Shown here: positions 1-6,340 of the stretch, one piece after another
Position numbering within the stretch: position 1 is the first letter of the stretch
Layout: each line of letters starts with the position of its first letter
The notes under the pieces: model-generated
The model's database searches: none
The model's input: the letters and a program-made list of their open reading frames with translations, nothing else
What the model was told of the DNA's origin: nothing
Program-made: the position numbers and the translations under genes
Assembly: GCA_027485145.1 (NCBI GenBank)
Contig: JAIXRO010000170.1
Span: forward strand, 1-43,003
Direction of reading: 5' to 3'
From: Hyphomonadaceae bacterium
GTDB lineage: Bacteria; Pseudomonadota; Alphaproteobacteria; Caulobacterales; Hyphomonadaceae
DNA: 43,003 bases

Positions 1-186
1 AAGGCCTACAAACCCCTGCCGCGCATCTTCCGTCCCCTGACGGATGAAGGCTACGCCAGCGACTTGCCGGCCAACCTCGCCAAGCGCGACCGCCTCGCGG
101 CTGTCCTCATCCTCCCCCGCAAAGCGGGGGAGGTGTCCGCAAAGCGGACGGAGGGGGCTCTGCCCTCAATGCTTGATTCAACCTAG
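1..186 (+). CDS. 3' end of an unidentified gene with a repeat-derived C-terminal tail (partial)
   Basis: Reading frame 1 is open from the window edge to TAG at 184-186, giving 61 residues that begin KAYKPLPRIF and contain LTDEGYASDLPANLAKRDRL. I do not recognise the family. The last roughly 25 residues are encoded by the tandem-hairpin repeat at 111-149 and the sequence after it, so the tail is probably not part of the ancestral fold: the repeat seems to have displaced the original stop. A rightward terminator at 457-487 could end this transcript. The frame could instead be fortuitous. The non-repeat part having plausible protein composition is the main argument for a real gene. Confidence 0.5.
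   Translation, partial: KAYKPLPRIFRPLTDEGYASDLPANLAKRDRLAAVLILPRKAGEVSAKRTEGALPSMLDST
111..149. repeat. Tandem short-palindrome repeat (two hairpins with AAA loops)
   Basis: Two adjacent perfect hairpins are visible. CCTCCCCCGC (111-120) pairs with GCGGGGGAGG (124-133) across an AAA loop, and GTCCGC (135-140) pairs with GCGGAC (144-149) across another AAA loop. This looks like a dispersed REP-type element. It lies inside the open frame of the upstream gene. Confidence 0.75.
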
Positions 187-194
187 CCCTCCCT

Positions 195-276
195 GTCATC
201 CCGGCGAAAGCCGGGACCCAGTGACGCGGCCTTGCTGCAAGGTCACAGCCTGGGTCCCGGCTTCCGCCGGGATGAC
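195..276. repeat. Long inverted repeat, REP-like, 27-bp arms
   Basis: Left arm 195-221 starts GTCATCCCGGCGAAAGCC. Right arm 250-276 is its reverse complement with one mismatch, leaving a 28-bp spacer. The arm sequence is of a type commonly dispersed in alphaproteobacterial genomes (general knowledge). It sits between a rightward and a leftward gene and could act as a transcript-end structure. Confidence 0.8.
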
Positions 277-456
277 AAGGATCGAAATTCGCACAACAAA
301 CCCGGCCAGCCCAAGCTGCGTCCGGCTCTCCGGCCTGCGCGCAAAAAAACTTCAGCCCCCTGCATCCAGACCCGCCGCCCGATGCATCTTACTCGTGAGC
401 ACCCGGTCCTGGCTTGTTCGCCGCGTCCGGGTGCGCTCTCAGACCCAACTGACACA

Positions 457-487
457 GGGGCAGCTTCAGGGAGCTGCCCCTCTTTTT
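457..487 (+). terminator. Rho-independent terminator, plus strand
   Basis: GGGGCAGCT (457-465) pairs perfectly with AGCTGCCCC (472-480) around a 6-nt loop and is followed by TCTTTTT (481-487). The T tract orients it rightward, to end transcription from the gene at the left window edge. The hairpin also lies just beyond the lpxL stop, but without a U tract in that direction. Confidence 0.75.
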
Positions 488-495
488 GGGCGCGG

Positions 496-1458
496 TCAGG
501 TCACGCCCGCCGCCTTCCAGGCTTCCTTCGGCCAGCGCCGGTGCTGCCAGAACCACTGGCCCGGATGCGCGCGCACCTGCGCCTCCAGGAAGGCGTTGAT
601 GCGCTCGACCGACCGGCGGATATCGCCCTCGGTATCGCCGGTATCCTCCGGCACGAAGGGCGCGTGGAACTCCACCCGGAAGCGCGCCGGCCCCGTCCGC
701 ACCGTCGAGACGGGCACGATCGGCACCTTGTATTTCAGCGCCATCCGCGTCGGCCCCGGCGCCGTCATCGCGGGGTGCCCAAAGAAAGCGGCCGGAATGC
801 CTTCATTGAATTTCTGGTCATTCATCAGCGCCACCGGCGCGCCGCGGGACAGGGCCCGCATCAGCTCGCGCGTACCGATACCCTTCGGTGCGTTCACCTG
901 CGTGCCATAGGCCGCGCGCAGGTCCGCAATCCGCTTGTCGATGTGCGGATTGTTGAGGGCGCGGTAGGTCATCACGGCGGTCGGAATGCGCTTGGTGATC
1001 ACCGCGGGCATGATTTCCCAATTGGCGAAATGGCCCGATATGAATACCGCGCCCTTGCCGCTGGTCCGGATCTGGTCGAGCACGTCCCCGCCGACGACGT
1101 CCACCCGTCCGCTGGTGCCCGGATCAATCGCCGGCAGGTGGGGCATCTCGCCGGCTGTCCGCCCGGCGCTTTCCCATGCGTCCAGCGCCGTCTGCTCGAT
1201 CTTCGCGTCGGTCCAGTCCGGAAAGGCGAGATGAAGGTTGCGCCGCATCGTTTTGTGCTGGGACAGCATCGGCCCGATCTTCTTCATCAGCCAGCCGCCG
1301 AAATCCGACGCCCTGTCCGGCCCCAGCGCCGTCATCGGCCCCCAGTAGAACAGGTCCCAGGCCACCGTCTCCAGCCGCCATTGCACCCGCTGCCAGAAAG
1401 TGGCGCGGTTATCGATATCCTTCGGGCGGACGTATTCGGCGGGGCTCTGGTCGTTCAT
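496..1458 (-). CDS. lpxL: Lipid A biosynthesis acyltransferase (LpxL/HtrB family)
   Basis: The 320-aa protein belongs to the family that transfers a secondary acyl chain onto Kdo2-lipid IVA at the inner membrane. The catalytic HX4(D/E) motif is visible as GHFANWE (His143, Glu148). Downstream blocks ALMNDQKFNEG, PVSTVRTG and the C-terminal PGQWFWQHRRW are also typical. It is the last gene of a leftward operon, and its start overlaps the lpxK stop by 4 bp (ATGA), which suggests translational coupling. The chain it transfers (lauroyl, myristoyl or other) cannot be read from sequence. The context beside lpxK and waaA strongly supports the assignment. Confidence 0.93.
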   Translation of the reverse strand: MNDQSPAEYVRPKDIDNRATFWQRVQWRLETVAWDLFYWGPMTALGPDRASDFGGWLMKKIGPMLSQHKTMRRNLHLAFPDWTDAKIEQTALDAWESAGRTAGEMPHLPAIDPGTSGRVDVVGGDVLDQIRTSGKGAVFISGHFANWEIMPAVITKRIPTAVMTYRALNNPHIDKRIADLRAAYGTQVNAPKGIGTRELMRALSRGAPVALMNDQKFNEGIPAAFFGHPAMTAPGPTRMALKYKVPIVPVSTVRTGPARFRVEFHAPFVPEDTGDTEGDIRRSVERINAFLEAQVRAHPGQWFWQHRRWPKEAWKAAGVT

Positions 1459-2450
1459 GGCTCTGACCGTTTGAAGATCGGCGCGAGCAGCGCGTCAAGC
1501 GCTTCCGGCGCCTCGAACTCGGCCCGCACGGGAAAGACCAGCACATCGGCGCCAAGCTCCGGCGCCAGGCGCACATGGTCCTTGGAGGTCGTGATCAGGC
1601 GCGCGCCATCCCGACTGGCCAGTTGTTTCAGGAGGCGGAAATCACCCGCCGTGTACGGATGATGGTCGGGAAACGGCACCGCGTCGCGCAGGTCGGCGCC
1701 GGCGGCCTTGAGGCTGTCGATGAACTTCTCCGGCCGGCCGATCCCGGCAAAGGCGACCAGCGGTCCGGACGGCGCCGGTCCCGCGGCTTTCAGATGCGCC
1801 CGCAAGACCGGCTTGCCGCAACCCGCAACGCTGCCCGGCACCGGCCCGTCGCCCATCAGGATCACGGCGTCCGCGCGCGCAAGACCGGAGACGACCGGCT
1901 CGCGCAGCGGTCCCTTCGGCAGCACATGCCCGTTCCCGAACGGCGCGCCGGCATCGATCACGATGAAGGTGAAGTCCTTGGCGAGCGACGGGTTCTGGTG
2001 GCCGTCATCCATCACGGCGGCGCCGACACCTGCTGCCGCCATCGCGCGCGCCGCGGCCGCGCGGTCGCGCCCGATCCAGGCTTCGCCGGACGCGGCCAGC
2101 AGCAGTGGCTCGTCGCCGACGTCGCGGAACGTATGGCGCGCCCTGTCCACCTTGAGTGGCCCCGCCTCGCGCCCGCCATGCCCGCGCGACAGCGTGGCCG
2201 CGCGGACGCCGAGCTTGTTGATCCGGCTACGGACAGCCTCGGCAACCGGCGTCTTGCCCGCGCCGCCGGCTGTCAGGTTGCCGATACAGATCACCGGGAT
2301 GGAGACGCGTTCCGGCGCCGCCTGAGCAAGTTTGCGGCGGAAGCCCGCAAGGTAAAGCCAGCTCAGAGGTGTCAGCAGCGCGCGCGTCAACGGCGCCGCC
2401 TCGCGGGAAGCCGGGTCAAGCCCGGCCGACCAGAAGTAGGGCGCCTTCAC
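1455..2450 (-). CDS. lpxK: Tetraacyldisaccharide 4'-kinase
   Basis: LpxK phosphorylates the 4' position of the lipid A disaccharide at the cytoplasmic face of the inner membrane, using ATP. The 331-aa length matches the family. The Walker A motif GNLTAGGAGKTPV lies at residues 57-69 with Lys66, and the conserved DDGHQNPSL block follows mid-protein. The N-terminus carries the usual hydrophobic helix (LTPLSWLYLAGF). It overlaps waaA upstream and lpxL downstream by 4 bp each, so the Kdo and lipid A steps are likely made together. Confidence 0.96.
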   Translation of the reverse strand: MKAPYFWSAGLDPASREAAPLTRALLTPLSWLYLAGFRRKLAQAAPERVSIPVICIGNLTAGGAGKTPVAEAVRSRINKLGVRAATLSRGHGGREAGPLKVDRARHTFRDVGDEPLLLAASGEAWIGRDRAAAARAMAAAGVGAAVMDDGHQNPSLAKDFTFIVIDAGAPFGNGHVLPKGPLREPVVSGLARADAVILMGDGPVPGSVAGCGKPVLRAHLKAAGPAPSGPLVAFAGIGRPEKFIDSLKAAGADLRDAVPFPDHHPYTAGDFRLLKQLASRDGARLITTSKDHVRLAPELGADVLVFPVRAEFEAPEALDALLAPIFKRSEP

Positions 2451-3721
2451 AGCTCCGGCCCTTCGGATTCCAGCAAGGGATACGGAATCAGCGGCAGCAG
2501 GGCCTCCAGCGTTGCGATCATCGGCGCGTCGGCATTGGTCTCCAGCGCGGCCACGACCTCTTCAGAAACCACAGGCGGATCGGCGAGGCCGGCGGCCAGT
2601 TCCGGCGCATCCGTCACGGTACGGACAAGTCCGGACTGCACGAGCCCGTCCATGATGCCGGCAAAGTTGAACACATCCGGCCCTGTCAGAACTGGCCGCC
2701 GGAGGCGCACCGGTTCCAGCGGGTTGTGCCCGCCGACATCGGGCGCGTTTCCGCCGCCGAGATACACGACATCGGCGAGACGCAGCCAGAGGCCCATTTC
2801 CCCCATCGTGTCGGCAAGCAGCACGCGGTCGCGCGGCGTTGGCGCGTCGCCTTTGGAGCGGCGCGCGAACGAGATGCGCCGCGATGCCAGCAAGTCGGCA
2901 ATCTCGTCTCCGCGGGCGGGATGGCGCGGCACGAGGATCAGCGCTGCGTCCGGAAACCGGGCGGCGGCGTCGAGAAACAGCGCCTCTTCGCCGGGATGCG
3001 TCGAGGCAGCAACAAAGCAGCGCCGGCCATTGACGAAGGTGCTCGCGAGGCGTGCCAGCTCCACCGGATTGGCCTCCGGCGGCGATTGGGCGGATTTCAG
3101 GTTTCCCGGCACGCGGACCGCCTGGCCAAGCAGTCGCTCGAGCCGGGCGCCGGTCTCGGCATCGGCGGCATGGACCAGGTTGAACTTGCCGATCAGTGTA
3201 CGGAACACGCCGCGGAAGCGTTGCCAGCCTTCCGCAGATTTCTCCGTCATCCGTGCATTGACGAGCGCGCGCCGTGCCCCGGACCTTTCCGCCTCGAGGA
3301 TCAGGTTCGGCCAGATTTCGCCTTCGGCAAAGATGCAGAGATCCGGCCGCCAGTGCTGGAAGAAGCGCCGCGCCGCCATCGGCGTGTCGATCGGCGCCAT
3401 CGCGTGAATGGCGTTCTGCGGCACCGCCGGACCCATCAGGCGCGCCGAGGTCAGCGTCTGGGAGGTGAATACGAGCATCAGGCCCGGCCGCGCCGCGATC
3501 AGTCGGCGGCCGAGTTCCAGCAGCACGAGGCTTTCGCCAACGCTGGCGCCATGCAGCCAGACGAGAGGGCCCGCCCGGCGCGGGGGAAGGCGCCGGGCGA
3601 AGCGCTCATTGAGGCGCAGCGGGTCTTCCTTGCCATTGTCGGCCCGCGCATTCAGCGCGAAGCCGAGCAGCGGCGCGGCGAGCCAGGTGACCAGCCGATA
3701 GAGGTACAATGCGGGCGTCAT
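2447..3721 (-). CDS. waaA: 3-deoxy-D-manno-octulosonic acid (Kdo) transferase
   Basis: This 424-aa enzyme (KdtA) moves Kdo from CMP-Kdo to lipid IVA. The N-terminus MTPALYLYRLVTWLAAPLLG is a membrane-anchor helix. The conserved WLHGASVGE block places the probable catalytic base at Glu63. Later blocks VFTSQTLTSA, FAEGEIWPNL and the C-terminal GGHNPLEP are family hallmarks. I chose ATG at 3721-3719 because it forms the ATGA overlap with the upstream acyltransferase stop and gives family length. The same frame stays open further upstream, but that part is antisense-like to the neighbour and has no domain similarity. Confidence 0.96.
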   Translation of the reverse strand: MTPALYLYRLVTWLAAPLLGFALNARADNGKEDPLRLNERFARRLPPRRAGPLVWLHGASVGESLVLLELGRRLIAARPGLMLVFTSQTLTSARLMGPAVPQNAIHAMAPIDTPMAARRFFQHWRPDLCIFAEGEIWPNLILEAERSGARRALVNARMTEKSAEGWQRFRGVFRTLIGKFNLVHAADAETGARLERLLGQAVRVPGNLKSAQSPPEANPVELARLASTFVNGRRCFVAASTHPGEEALFLDAAARFPDAALILVPRHPARGDEIADLLASRRISFARRSKGDAPTPRDRVLLADTMGEMGLWLRLADVVYLGGGNAPDVGGHNPLEPVRLRRPVLTGPDVFNFAGIMDGLVQSGLVRTVTDAPELAAGLADPPVVSEEVVAALETNADAPMIATLEALLPLIPYPLLESEGPEL

Positions 3722-4449
3722 TCTGCGCTCTCGCGAGGCGGACGATACCCGGCGAGCTCTTCGGCGCGCCGCGTCGCCGCCTCCATGCCCGCCTGCAAGA
3801 CGTCGCGAAGCCCGTCCACGTCCGCTTCGCGCGGACACGGGATCGGCGGGCCGAACACGATCGCGCCGCGCGTAAAGGGCAGGGGCAGGATGAACCGGTC
3901 CCAGGAGTCGAGGCGCGGCGCGGGCCGCGTGGCGACCGCATACGGTACGACTGTCGCGCCGGCGCGCTGGGCCAGCGTCACGGCCCCGGCGCTGGCGATC
4001 CGGCGCGGGCCGCGCGGGCCGTCCGGCGTCATGCAGACGATGCCGCCTTCCTTGAGGCGGCGGCTTGCATCGGCAATGGCGCGCAGGCCGCCTTTGTCCT
4101 TCGACGCTTTCTTCTTGTTCGAGGCGGACCCGCGCACGATGTCGAGATCCAGCCGCTCGACTGCCGCCGCCACTGCTTCGCCATCCGGCGACAGAGAGAT
4201 CATCATGGCGGTCGGCGCGCGCCGTTCGGGCCAATGGCGGATCGACCGGTTCCATCCTGAGGGCATCAGCATGATCGTCTCGTGCCAGCCGGCCAGCACG
4301 AATCCGGGGCCCGCCGGCGTCAGTGCCTGGCGCGCGCCCTCAACGCCTTCCACGCGCCAACGGGTTGTCCGCCCGATCAGCGCCATCCAGCTCCAGATAA
4401 CAAAGCCGAGCACGGCCACGACCGCGGGCGAACGAAGCAGCGATTTCAT
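3718..4449 (-). CDS. DUF374-type lysophospholipid acyltransferase-like protein
   Basis: The 243-aa protein starts with a membrane-anchor segment (VVAVLGFVIWSWMALIG) and carries WHE (residues 55-57) and the diagnostic TPDGPRGPR block, as in DUF374 proteins that precede waaA in many alphaproteobacteria. A role in acyl transfer to lipid A or a related lipid is inferred from family and operon; the substrate is unknown. It is the first gene of the four-gene operon. ATG at 4449 has no visible Shine-Dalgarno, and a TATAAG box (4462-4457) ends only 7 bp upstream, so the message may be leaderless or nearly so. The frame can be extended to 4659, but that would translate the tRNA fragment. Confidence 0.87.
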   Translation of the reverse strand: MKSLLRSPAVVAVLGFVIWSWMALIGRTTRWRVEGVEGARQALTPAGPGFVLAGWHETIMLMPSGWNRSIRHWPERRAPTAMMISLSPDGEAVAAAVERLDLDIVRGSASNKKKASKDKGGLRAIADASRRLKEGGIVCMTPDGPRGPRRIASAGAVTLAQRAGATVVPYAVATRPAPRLDSWDRFILPLPFTRGAIVFGPPIPCPREADVDGLRDVLQAGMEAATRRAEELAGYRPPRESAE

Positions 4450-4545
4450 CGGGTGGCTTATACGTCGCTTCGGCCGTTTCGCCACCGCGTCCGGCAGTTT
4501 GACGCATTCGCCTGCGTGCGTTTTCCGGGGCTTGAACGGTGCGGG

Positions 4546-4595
4546 ATGGTGGGCGATGCAGGGTTCGAACCTGCGACCCCTGCCGTGTGAAGGCA
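4546..4595 (-). repeat. att-like direct repeat, distal copy (tRNA-Val 3' fragment)
   Basis: Identical over 50 bp to 5529-5578. In tRNA terms it covers the anticodon arm from its 5' strand, the variable region, the T arm, the 3' acceptor strand and CCA. The acceptor 5' strand and D arm are missing, so it cannot be a functional tRNA. Identity ends at 4596 (C, against G at 5579), marking the junction. Confidence 0.88.
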
Positions 4596-4605
4596 CAAAA
4601 AGGAA

Positions 4606-4629
4606 AGGGCCGCTCCGAAAAGCGGCCCT
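4606..4629 (-). terminator. Hairpin terminator, leftward, inside the tRNA-flanked remnant
   Basis: AGGGCCGCT (4606-4614) pairs perfectly with AGCGGCCCT (4621-4629) around CCGAAA. On the minus strand the hairpin is followed by TTTCCTTTTTG, which fits an intrinsic terminator for leftward transcription just inside the left repeat. It would keep element transcripts from entering the lipid A operon. Confidence 0.7.
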
Positions 4630-5005
4630 AAGTGTCTGCGGTGGGATTGTCGTTCCCAATTTTCTCTACTGTTGGGGAGCAGTCCGAAAACTACTCCCCC
4701 GGTTCCAGTATGCCTTACGGCGCGAAGATCTTCAGAAGCCAACCCCAAGGCACAAGGCCCAAAGTAAACTCCATCCGGTACTTCGTACCATCAGGCTTGC
4801 TGGCTTCGAGGACCATGAGTGCCACCATTTGGTGTCTCCCGATCTTCGTGCGTGGGGTCCCTTACTGTAGCGGCCACACGCATAAGGCCAGACGCCGGTA
4901 TTTGTGGTTTAAGAGACCACTGGGTACCGAGCGACCACCGCTCTACCTTCCAATCGTTCTGATTCGCTGCTTGGGTGCAAGTGGCATCAACACAAGGGGG
5001 CCAAC

Positions 5006-5167
5006 TTGCTGTGGGCAATTCTCATCCTGTGCGTCATCAATTTTCTGATGGGCGCCTACATCGTCATCTCAATCATCGACAACGACCGAGAGGATAAGCG
5101 GTTCAAGGTCGCGTTGGAGCACAAGCTGAACGACATGCAGTACGAGATGTCGTTCATCAGGAAATGA
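5006..5167 (+). CDS. Small single-TM protein, 53 aa, TTG start, unknown function
   Basis: The frame starts at TTG 5006-5008 and is preceded by a strong Shine-Dalgarno, AAGGGGG at 4994-5000, spaced 5 nt. It ends at TGA 5165-5167. The product begins with a hydrophobic stretch (residues 2-24, LWAILILCVINFLMGAYIVI...) followed by a charged, probably cytoplasmic tail rich in Asp, Glu, Lys and Arg (IIDNDREDKRF, then a Met-containing amphipathic end). I do not recognise it. It lies within the tRNA-flanked remnant and converges on the next gene, with the two stop codons directly abutting. The non-ATG start and short length make it easy for gene callers to miss. Confidence 0.55.
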   Translation: MLWAILILCVINFLMGAYIVISIIDNDREDKRFKVALEHKLNDMQYEMSFIRK

Positions 5168-5473
5168 CTACCACACCAACAGCATCAGCGGCACGTACAC
5201 CGCCAGGCTGATGACAATCAGCACCGGTGCTCCGGCCTTGGCGCTGAACACCCAGCCTGGATTTTTCTCGTCGCCGCAGAGGTACACCGACGAGACGATA
5301 CCAATCAAAAAGGCAGGGATGAGCGCCAGGAGGCTTGCCGCCACTTTCCCGACAATCGGCTCGTCCGGCAGTGCTTCACCAATGAGCATGAACAAGACTG
5401 ACTGGAGTATGCTCTCAAGAACATCGACTAGTCCGCCCACATCACCCTCACTACGTGCTGTTCGATGAGACAA
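5168..5473 (-). CDS. Small integral membrane protein, unknown function
   Basis: Up to 101 aa, with an acidic N-terminus and hydrophobic segments near residues 22-34, 45-68 (AASLLALIPAFLIGIVSSVYL) and 80-101 (APVLIVISLAVYVPLMLLVW). The charged loop CGDEKNPGW lies between the last two. No family is recognised. The longest frame begins at TTG 5473. A GTG twelve codons in (5437) is preceded by GAGGGTGAT and is an equally good start. It is inside the lower-GC tRNA-flanked segment, so it is likely cargo of the former element. Confidence 0.5.
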   Translation of the reverse strand: MSHRTARSEGDVGGLVDVLESILQSVLFMLIGEALPDEPIVGKVAASLLALIPAFLIGIVSSVYLCGDEKNPGWVFSAKAGAPVLIVISLAVYVPLMLLVW

Positions 5474-5529
5474 ATCCGAGACAAGTGCTCTAGGTCAGTG
5501 TCGCGGCGGTACCTAGTTCGTTGATTTTA

Positions 5530-5604
5530 TGGTGGGCGATGCAGGGTTCGAACCTGCGACCCCTGCCGTGTGAAGGCAGTGCTCTACCACTGAGCTAATC
5601 GCCC
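5530..5604 (-). tRNA. tRNA-Val (anticodon CAC)
   Basis: Read on the minus strand, the 75-nt gene folds as a standard cloverleaf. The acceptor GGGCGAT pairs with ATCGCCC, the D stem is GCTC/GAGC, and the anticodon stem CTGCC/GGCAG holds the loop TTCACAC. The T stem GCAGG/CCTGC holds TTCGAAC, and ACCA is encoded at the end. Anticodon CAC reads GUG valine codons. Its 3' end carries the 50-bp sequence duplicated at 4546-4595. Confidence 0.96.
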
Positions 5605-5901
5605 GCCGGGAGGGAGCGGCGTAGTCGGCAAGGCCGGACAGGTCAAGCGTGTTTGTAAGGCGTATGAAAGCCCTCGATTCGGCCCGGTTGGCGGTCTCGC
5701 AGTCGCCGGTTTGACCGATCCGAAATCATAGCTCCGTGGTGAAGGTATGCACTTTTGCCATTTTTCCGGGACCTGTCGCGTGATCGCGTGACGCGAGATG
5801 GGTTCGCGGGAACACCGTGCGGAAAGGGAGTGTTTTCCCTTCGTATTGTTCGCGCGCCACTTTTGGCAGTCGGAACTGCTTTTGATCTGCAACATGAATG
5901 G

Positions 5902-5918
5902 ATATTCAGGATGAATAT
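5902..5918. promoter_or_regulatory. Operator-like inverted repeat
   Basis: ATATTC (5902-5907) and GAATAT (5913-5918) form a perfect inverted repeat with a 5-bp spacer in an AT-rich stretch about 180 bp upstream of the small gene at 6098. The symmetry and spacing would suit a dimeric regulator. No regulator can be named. Confidence 0.3.
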
Positions 5919-5990
5919 TTGTTCATTTCGCAAAGTAACGAAACCGTCACCCCGATTTACCCTTGAGAAAAGTTGCAAACGTAGTCATCT

Positions 5991-6010
5991 ACCCGTCATA
6001 CGAGACGGGT
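5991..6010. promoter_or_regulatory. Palindromic element ACCCGTC-N6-GACGGGT
   Basis: A perfect 7-bp inverted repeat with a 6-nt centre, located 88 bp before the GTG start of the 6098 gene. A related 20-mer (16 of 20 bases identical) lies at 17396-17415 upstream of the HU gene. It may be a shared protein-binding site or an RNA hairpin in the leader. Function is inferred only from position and symmetry. Confidence 0.4.
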
Positions 6011-6027
6011 CAAACAAGGTCCGCAGT

Positions 6028-6069
6028 ATGAACCTAAAGAAGGACAGGCACGGCGGCCCCGGCCGCTAA
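6028..6069 (+). CDS. Possible 13-aa leader peptide
   Basis: ATG at 6028 is preceded by AAGG at 6016-6019 with 8-nt spacing and opens a 13-codon frame (MNLKKDRHGGPGR) ending in TAA. Its last codons form the palindrome GCGGCC-CC-GGCCGC (6053-6066), and the next gene begins 28 bp later. That layout could couple translation of the leader to the downstream gene. It may equally be chance, since frames this short are common. Confidence 0.25.
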   Translation: MNLKKDRHGGPGR

Positions 6070-6097
6070 AACAATAAACTAGCCTGGAGAGAGCAAA

Positions 6098-6340
6098 GTG
6101 AAAGACTGGTGTGACGAAGATGGCGCTCGGCGCCTTCGCGAAAAGATTAACGCGTACTGGGCCGAGCGCGGCTACGAAGTCGATGTTGACCTCGTGGATG
6201 CCGGGTTCGTTCCCGCAATGCGGAGCGCACGGACTGATGTTCGCTCCAACATGGTCAATGGCATGCCTCGCCGGCGCGCCCTTGGCGAAGGCGGGTCCTC
6301 CCGTCCGACCTATCGTCCGCGCGGCGAAGCAACGGCCTGA
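6098..6340 (+). CDS. Small conserved-looking protein, 80 aa, unknown function
   Basis: The start is GTG 6098, supported by GGAG (6086-6089) at 8-nt spacing. The product opens MKDWCDEDGARRLREKI, is rich in Asp, Glu and Arg, and includes AYWAERGYEVDVDLVDAGFVP and RSARTDVRSNMVNGMPRR. It looks soluble, with no signal peptide or membrane segment. I have the impression that similar short proteins occur in related alphaproteobacteria but cannot verify it or give a function. The long structured upstream region suggests dedicated regulation. Its 3' end overlaps the convergent gph gene by 31 bp, and the overlapping tail is low-complexity (SSRPTYRPRGEATA). Confidence 0.7.
   Translation: MKDWCDEDGARRLREKINAYWAERGYEVDVDLVDAGFVPAMRSARTDVRSNMVNGMPRRRALGEGGSSRPTYRPRGEATA

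Larger units (their letters stand above)
187..495. other. Intergenic stretch with repeats and terminator, no gene seen
   Basis: This gap between the rightward partial gene and the leftward lpxL stop contains a long inverted repeat (195-276), a hairpin with arms 399-406 and 427-434, and an intrinsic terminator (457-487). I see no convincing coding frame. The frames open here are shadows of lpxL or of the repeats. Confidence 0.6.
4546..5604. mobile_element. Remnant of a tRNA-Val-integrated element (att-like direct repeats)
   Basis: A perfect 50-bp direct repeat (4546-4595 and 5529-5578) contains the 3' part of the tRNA-Val gene, including CCA. The intact tRNA lies at 5530-5604, and the orphan 3' fragment lies 983 bp beyond its 3' end. 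That is the footprint left when a tyrosine recombinase inserts an element into the 3' end of a tRNA gene. About 0.93 kb remains between the copies, visibly lower in GC (two lines I counted were 52-55%, against 72% in one line of the antiporter operon). It holds a terminator and two small membrane-protein genes but no integrase, so it appears to be a decayed or minimal element. Confidence 0.72.
5605..6097. other. Intergenic, regulatory-looking region upstream of the 6098 gene
   Basis: About 490 bp with no convincing protein gene. The right half is AT-rich relative to the window and holds an operator-like inverted repeat (5902-5918), a hairpin (5991-6010), a possible 13-codon leader frame (6028-6069) with a GC-rich palindrome at its end (6053-6066), and the ribosome-binding site for the gene at 6098. 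The open frame at 5755-6069 spans these structures and has no protein-like features. Confidence 0.5.

Noticed and set aside
4546-4595. A second tRNA-Val gene
   Set aside because: Only the 3' portion is present; the acceptor 5' strand and D arm are missing, so it cannot fold as a tRNA.
2369-4870. Plus-strand open frame of 833 codons opposite waaA and the DUF374 gene
   Set aside because: Shadow of the lipid A operon; Arg/Pro/Ala-rich, runs through the tRNA fragment and has no recognisable domain.
4630-5000. Tail of a tyrosine-recombinase gene next to the left repeat
   Set aside because: The minus-strand frame ending at 4628 is interrupted after about 20 codons and has no recombinase motifs.
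4632-5048. Plus-strand 138-codon frame and minus-strand 75-codon frame (4791-5018) in the tRNA-flanked segment
   Set aside because: Neither has a good ribosome-binding site or protein-like composition, and the minus frame overlaps the better-supported 53-aa gene start.
5755-6069. 104-codon plus-strand frame in the intergenic region
   Set aside because: It spans regulatory-looking repeats, has no convincing RBS, and its composition is not protein-like.
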